Of a stretch of 64,000 bases of DNA, positions 61,809 to 64,000 are shown piece after piece. Location of the stretch: positions 1-64,000 of the forward strand of contig JANMTS010000173.1 in the NCBI GenBank assembly GCA_031390755.1, read 5' to 3'. A program made the position numbers and the translations under genes. The DNA comes from DATMER01 sp031390755 (GTDB lineage Bacteria > Acidobacteriota > Thermoanaerobaculia > Multivoradales > UBA5704). Numbering within the stretch: the first letter of the stretch is position 1; each line of letters starts with the position of its first letter. The notes beneath the pieces were generated by a model. The model worked only from the letters and a program-made list of their open reading frames with translations. It searched no databases and was not told where the DNA came from.

Positions 61809-62201
61809 TCAAAACACCTCGACCTGGACGGAGTGGCCCGCTGCCCGGGAGATCCGGGAGTCCCTCGTCAGAAGCGTTCCGCCGAGAGCCTCGGCGAGAG
61901 CCACATACGTGGCATCGTAGGCGGTGAGGTTGTGGCGCAAGGCCCAGATTCGCGGCAGAAGGGCCTCGTGGCCGTAACGCTCGACGGGAAGATCCCGTAG
62001 ATCCTTGAGGGCCTGACCGGCTCTCGTTTCGCTCAACGTTCCCCGCGCCACGAAGCGCCGCAGAACCTGTGCGACCTCAATGTCCAACAGGTGCGGCGCG
62101 TGGAGCGAGGCGGCCAGAGTGAAAAGACGCTTGGCGACCGGCGTCCCCGCTTGAGTCTGCAAAAGGATCTCGATGACGGCGGAGGCATCAAGGACGATCA
62201 C
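61809..62201 (-). CDS. vapC: PIN-domain toxin (VapC/FitB-like)
   Basis: A 130-aa PIN protein starting MIVLDASAVIEILLQT, with Asp5 and Glu11 near the N-terminus, Glu42 in LLDIEVAQVL, Asp94/97 in LTAYDATYVALAEALG and Asp113 in LLTRDSRI. Ribonuclease toxin of a type II pair; the ATG at 62201 overlaps the antitoxin stop (ATGA). It is a different subfamily from the PIN gene at 60846. Confidence 0.92.
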   Translation of the reverse strand: MIVLDASAVIEILLQTQAGTPVAKRLFTLAASLHAPHLLDIEVAQVLRRFVARGTLSETRAGQALKDLRDLPVERYGHEALLPRIWALRHNLTAYDATYVALAEALGGTLLTRDSRISRAAGHSVQVEVF

Positions 62202-62428
62202 CGACCCTCGCGCTCCGCTGCCACGGCCTCGGCCACCGACTCGGTTAGAGCCACCGGGCCACGGCTCTCGAGACGCTGCAGGAGCTCCTCCGGAGTCGGA
62301 CGGGCCAGCGAGCGTTCCATCTCGCGCAAGAGGTACTCGGAGATCGACATCCCAGCCAACGCTGCTCGTGCTTTGAGCCTTCGGTGGAGGGCGTCAGGGA
62401 CATTGCGGATCTGCACCATCACGGCCAT
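62198..62428 (-). CDS. Ribbon-helix-helix antitoxin (FitA/VapB-like)
   Basis: A 76-aa protein; MAVMVQIRNVPDALHRRLKA followed by ARAALAGMSISEYLLREMER is a ribbon-helix-helix DNA-binding domain of the FitA type, and the C-terminal helix (VALTESVAEAVAAE) is the toxin-binding part. The start may be ATG 62428 or 62419. A perfect 17-bp palindrome starts 15 bp upstream, fitting autoregulation by the toxin-antitoxin complex. Confidence 0.9.
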   Translation of the reverse strand: MAVMVQIRNVPDALHRRLKARAALAGMSISEYLLREMERSLARPTPEELLQRLESRGPVALTESVAEAVAAEREGR

Positions 62429-62443
62429 GCGCCAAGCTTAAGT

Positions 62444-62460
62444 ACATGTGCCGCACATGT
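62444..62460. promoter_or_regulatory. Palindromic operator candidate for the RHH/VapC operon
   Basis: ACATGTGCCGCACATGT is a perfect palindrome with 8-bp arms around one central base, 15 bp upstream of the antitoxin start. FitA-type antitoxins bind such inverted repeats. Confidence 0.65.
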
Positions 62461-62691
62461 CAACGAGGCATGCCGATTCCTATGCCTTCGCCTCGGGCCA
62501 CTGGCGGAATACGATGCAGACCCGGTCTTGTCGAGCAGGGAGAACTCCAGAGCCCCCCAGGGCCTCTTGGTGACGCGAGGAAGGTTGGGATGGAGGATGT
62601 CTGGCCGCTTCGTCGAGATCTCCTTGTGGATATCTGAGCTGACCGCCGCTTCGTACAGACACTTCCCTGCTGGGAACATCGGGACACTGAC

Positions 62692-63114
62692 TTATCTGAA
62701 ATCTTTAAAGAAGTCAAAAAACCGAAGAAATACCTCTCCTCTTCCTGAGTCAATAAGCTGAAGGCCAATTAAGCCCGCAGCAACAAAGACAAAGCAGAAA
62801 GGTAAAAGCAAAAAGGAACTTCTATCTTCCCTACTAAACTCGACAATAGAAACTGGTACACTTCCGATACCGACAAGAAACAAGCCAAGTGGAAGATAAC
62901 GCCCATCGTACTCCATCAAGACGTTTATATTCCAAAGGCCAATAATACCAAGCACAACTCCAAAGAATAGAAGACCGCAGCCAAATCCGATAAATATATT
63001 CTCCGCGATTGCCGCAGATTCCTTCGCCCGCATCTTCAACCGGGGCCATTCGAGAAACAGCACAATCATTACGCTGACAACCGTACCTACTGCTCCGATT
63101 CCGTCCCATTTCAT
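62692..63114 (-). CDS. Small membrane protein in AT-richer DNA
   Basis: A 140-aa protein that I do not recognise. Four hydrophobic helices are visible: near residues 5-22 (GAVGTVVSVMIVLFLEW), 41-62 (FIGFGCGLLFFGVVLGIIGL), 75-90 and 100-118 (SFLLLPFCFVFVAAGLIGLQ). The base composition of this segment is distinctly richer in A and T than everything around it, and codons such as AAA, ATA and TTA are common, which suggests acquisition from another genome. It lies next to two broken genes, so it may mark an insertion. Confidence 0.65.
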   Translation of the reverse strand: MKWDGIGAVGTVVSVMIVLFLEWPRLKMRAKESAAIAENIFIGFGCGLLFFGVVLGIIGLWNINVLMEYDGRYLPLGLFLVGIGSVPVSIVEFSREDRSSFLLLPFCFVFVAAGLIGLQLIDSGRGEVFLRFFDFFKDFR

Positions 63115-63122
63115 AGTAAGCC

Positions 63123-63266
63123 CTAGTATGCAGTAAACTCGTTCTGACTCAAAATCATGCTCGCGGAGCCGGTGTCGACAATGGTATCGACGAGGCCGAG
63201 AACTCGGCCCCGGAAGGTCAGGCTGACCTCCACGTAGGCCAGCCCCCGCTCGAGCCGGATCTTCAT
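63123..63266 (-). pseudogene. Truncated retropepsin-like aspartic protease
   Basis: The 47-residue frame starts MKIRLERGLAYVEVSLTFRG and reaches the catalytic-type motif IVDTGSASMIL, then ends after NEFTAY at the edge of the AT-richer segment. Complete single-domain retropepsin-like proteins have about 110-140 residues, so two thirds are missing. Its ATG overlaps the stop of the preceding gene remnant (ATGA). Confidence 0.65.
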
Positions 63267-63523
63267 CCGGCGGTGCGCAGGCCTAGCCAGGTGCGCTCGG
63301 TGATCTCCAGGTCTTCCCGATCGCTGTGGACAACGTAGAGCTCGCGGACCGGAGCGGTGGGGTGGAGCTTCAAATAGGCTTAGAGAGCTGTTTCCCCGTC
63401 TGAGAACGCGTCGACGACGGCCAGCTCGTCCAGTTGACGTTTCCCCGCTCTCGAATGCGCCAGCAGAGCCTCGACGAGGAGCCATTGGTGGGGATAATGC
63501 CGGCGGATGTCTGACCACGTCAT
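63263..63523 (-). pseudogene. Broken partner gene of the retropepsin-like protein
   Basis: From ATG 63523 the frame reads MTWSDIRRHYPHQWLLVEAL and DELAVVDAFSDGETAL, then an in-frame TAA at 63380-63382, and continues in the same frame as AYLKLHPTAPVRELYVVHSD to a proper stop at 63263. Small proteins with 'YPHQWLLVEA ... RELYVVHTDRE' commonly precede retropepsin-like genes, so the TAA is a nonsense change rather than a natural end. Function unknown. Confidence 0.65.
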
Positions 63524-63577
63524 GCAGGTATCGTACCCCATTCGGCCCGGCTGCCGGGGTGGTAGACTCGCCAACCC

Positions 63578-64000
63578 ATGCGCGATTGCCTGGACTGCCT
63601 GATTCTCGTCGAGCGCGGTGTCTCCGAGCCCGACCTGGTCAAGACGCTGCTGACGCGGAGCTTCCGGGAGTACTTCTCCCAGGTGCGGAGCGCGGTATCG
63701 GCGGTGAGGCCCGAGGACGCCGATCTGCGGCTGTTTCAGGCGAGCGGCAACCGGTCTCTCCTGGCCGACTATGGGCTGGCGACCCGGATCAGCTTGACGA
63801 GCGTGGTTCTGGCGACGGAGCTGCACCTGGCGGGTCTCTCCTTTGCCGTGATCGACGACGACGACGTGGCCGGGATCTGGCGCGAGGCGGTGCTGGAGCG
63901 GCTGGGGCGGTGCCGGATGGTGGCGGTCAGCACGACGTACACGGTGCGGCTGGCGACGATTCAGCGGCTGATCCGGCTGATTCGCGCGGCGGACCCGGAC
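63578..64000 (+). CDS. Probable B12-binding radical SAM protein (3'-partial)
   Basis: An open frame of 141 codons from ATG 63578 to the right edge without a stop. It begins MRDCLDCLILVERGVSEPDL; later TSVVLATELHLAGLSFAVID is followed by a beta-alpha pattern (MVAVSTTYTVRLATIQRLIR) like the cobalamin-binding Rossmann domain at the N-terminus of B12-dependent radical SAM enzymes. The radical SAM cysteine cluster would lie beyond the window, so the class is a guess from the N-terminal domain. No close neighbour on the same strand. Confidence 0.5.
   Translation, partial: MRDCLDCLILVERGVSEPDLVKTLLTRSFREYFSQVRSAVSAVRPEDADLRLFQASGNRSLLADYGLATRISLTSVVLATELHLAGLSFAVIDDDDVAGIWREAVLERLGRCRMVAVSTTYTVRLATIQRLIRLIRAADPD

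Overview
The window is GC-rich, densely coded DNA from one bacterial chromosome. A fused isobutyryl-CoA mutase, an Hsp70/HEAT-repeat gene pair, a huge secreted RHS protein, a secreted protein ending in a 'CRVLDTR ... VIDVSGYF' domain and hybrid NRPS genes together suggest an Acidobacteriota-like organism (perhaps Thermoanaerobaculia). This is an inference from gene content; no rRNA or tRNA was seen, and a myxobacterial relative cannot be excluded.

Layout. 1-19.7 kb: two translationally coupled NRPS genes on the plus strand, the first cut by the left edge. In order they are FAAL-ACP, then five C-A-PCP modules. My reading of the A-domain codes is Leu, a branched aliphatic residue, Ala, Pro-like and Gly. 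The final Gly A domain is interrupted twice, by a luciferase-like monooxygenase and by an FkbM methyltransferase. There is no epimerase and no thioesterase. 20-21 kb: a small protein gene, a strong terminator and a 21-bp-period non-coding array. 21-24.2 kb (minus): Hsp70-like ATPase and membrane-anchored HEAT protein. 24.2-36.2 kb (minus): a 2960-aa secreted RHS/NHL/DNRLRE protein, then a tightly packed string of candidate immunity genes (a small membrane protein, two paralogous genes and a SUKH/SMI1-KNR4 gene), with a small secreted protein gene upstream. 36.3-37.3 kb: a non-coding element with about 190-bp inverted arms and another 21-bp array.

37.4-44.2 kb (minus): a three-gene operon of gluzincin metalloprotease, metallo-beta-lactamase-fold protein and a large DUF6259-like protein, of unknown joint function. 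44.3-47.8 kb: icmF (minus). 48-53.7 kb: a secreted protein, a DUF1295 membrane protein, a glycosyltransferase-like protein and a GT-C-like membrane protein. 53.8-59.1 kb (minus): a six-gene, mostly start/stop-overlapped operon of FAD oxidoreductase, DUF1365, CFA synthase, DUF2878, second CFA-like methyltransferase and DUF2177, pointing to methyl, cyclopropane or furan-type fatty-acid modification.

59.2-60.1 kb: a third, roughly 590-bp 20-21-bp-period array. 60.1-62.4 kb (minus): ankyrin protein, a Phd/VapC and an RHH/VapC toxin-antitoxin pair, each with a palindromic operator candidate, and a histidine-kinase/TPR gene remnant. 62.5-63.5 kb: an AT-richer membrane-protein gene next to two broken genes. 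The right edge cuts a plus-strand gene resembling B12-binding radical SAM proteins.

Most distinctive are the doubly interrupted glycine A domain, the RHS locus with stacked immunity genes, the three intergenic arrays with helical-phase 20-21-bp periodicity, and the protease/MBL/DUF6259 operon.
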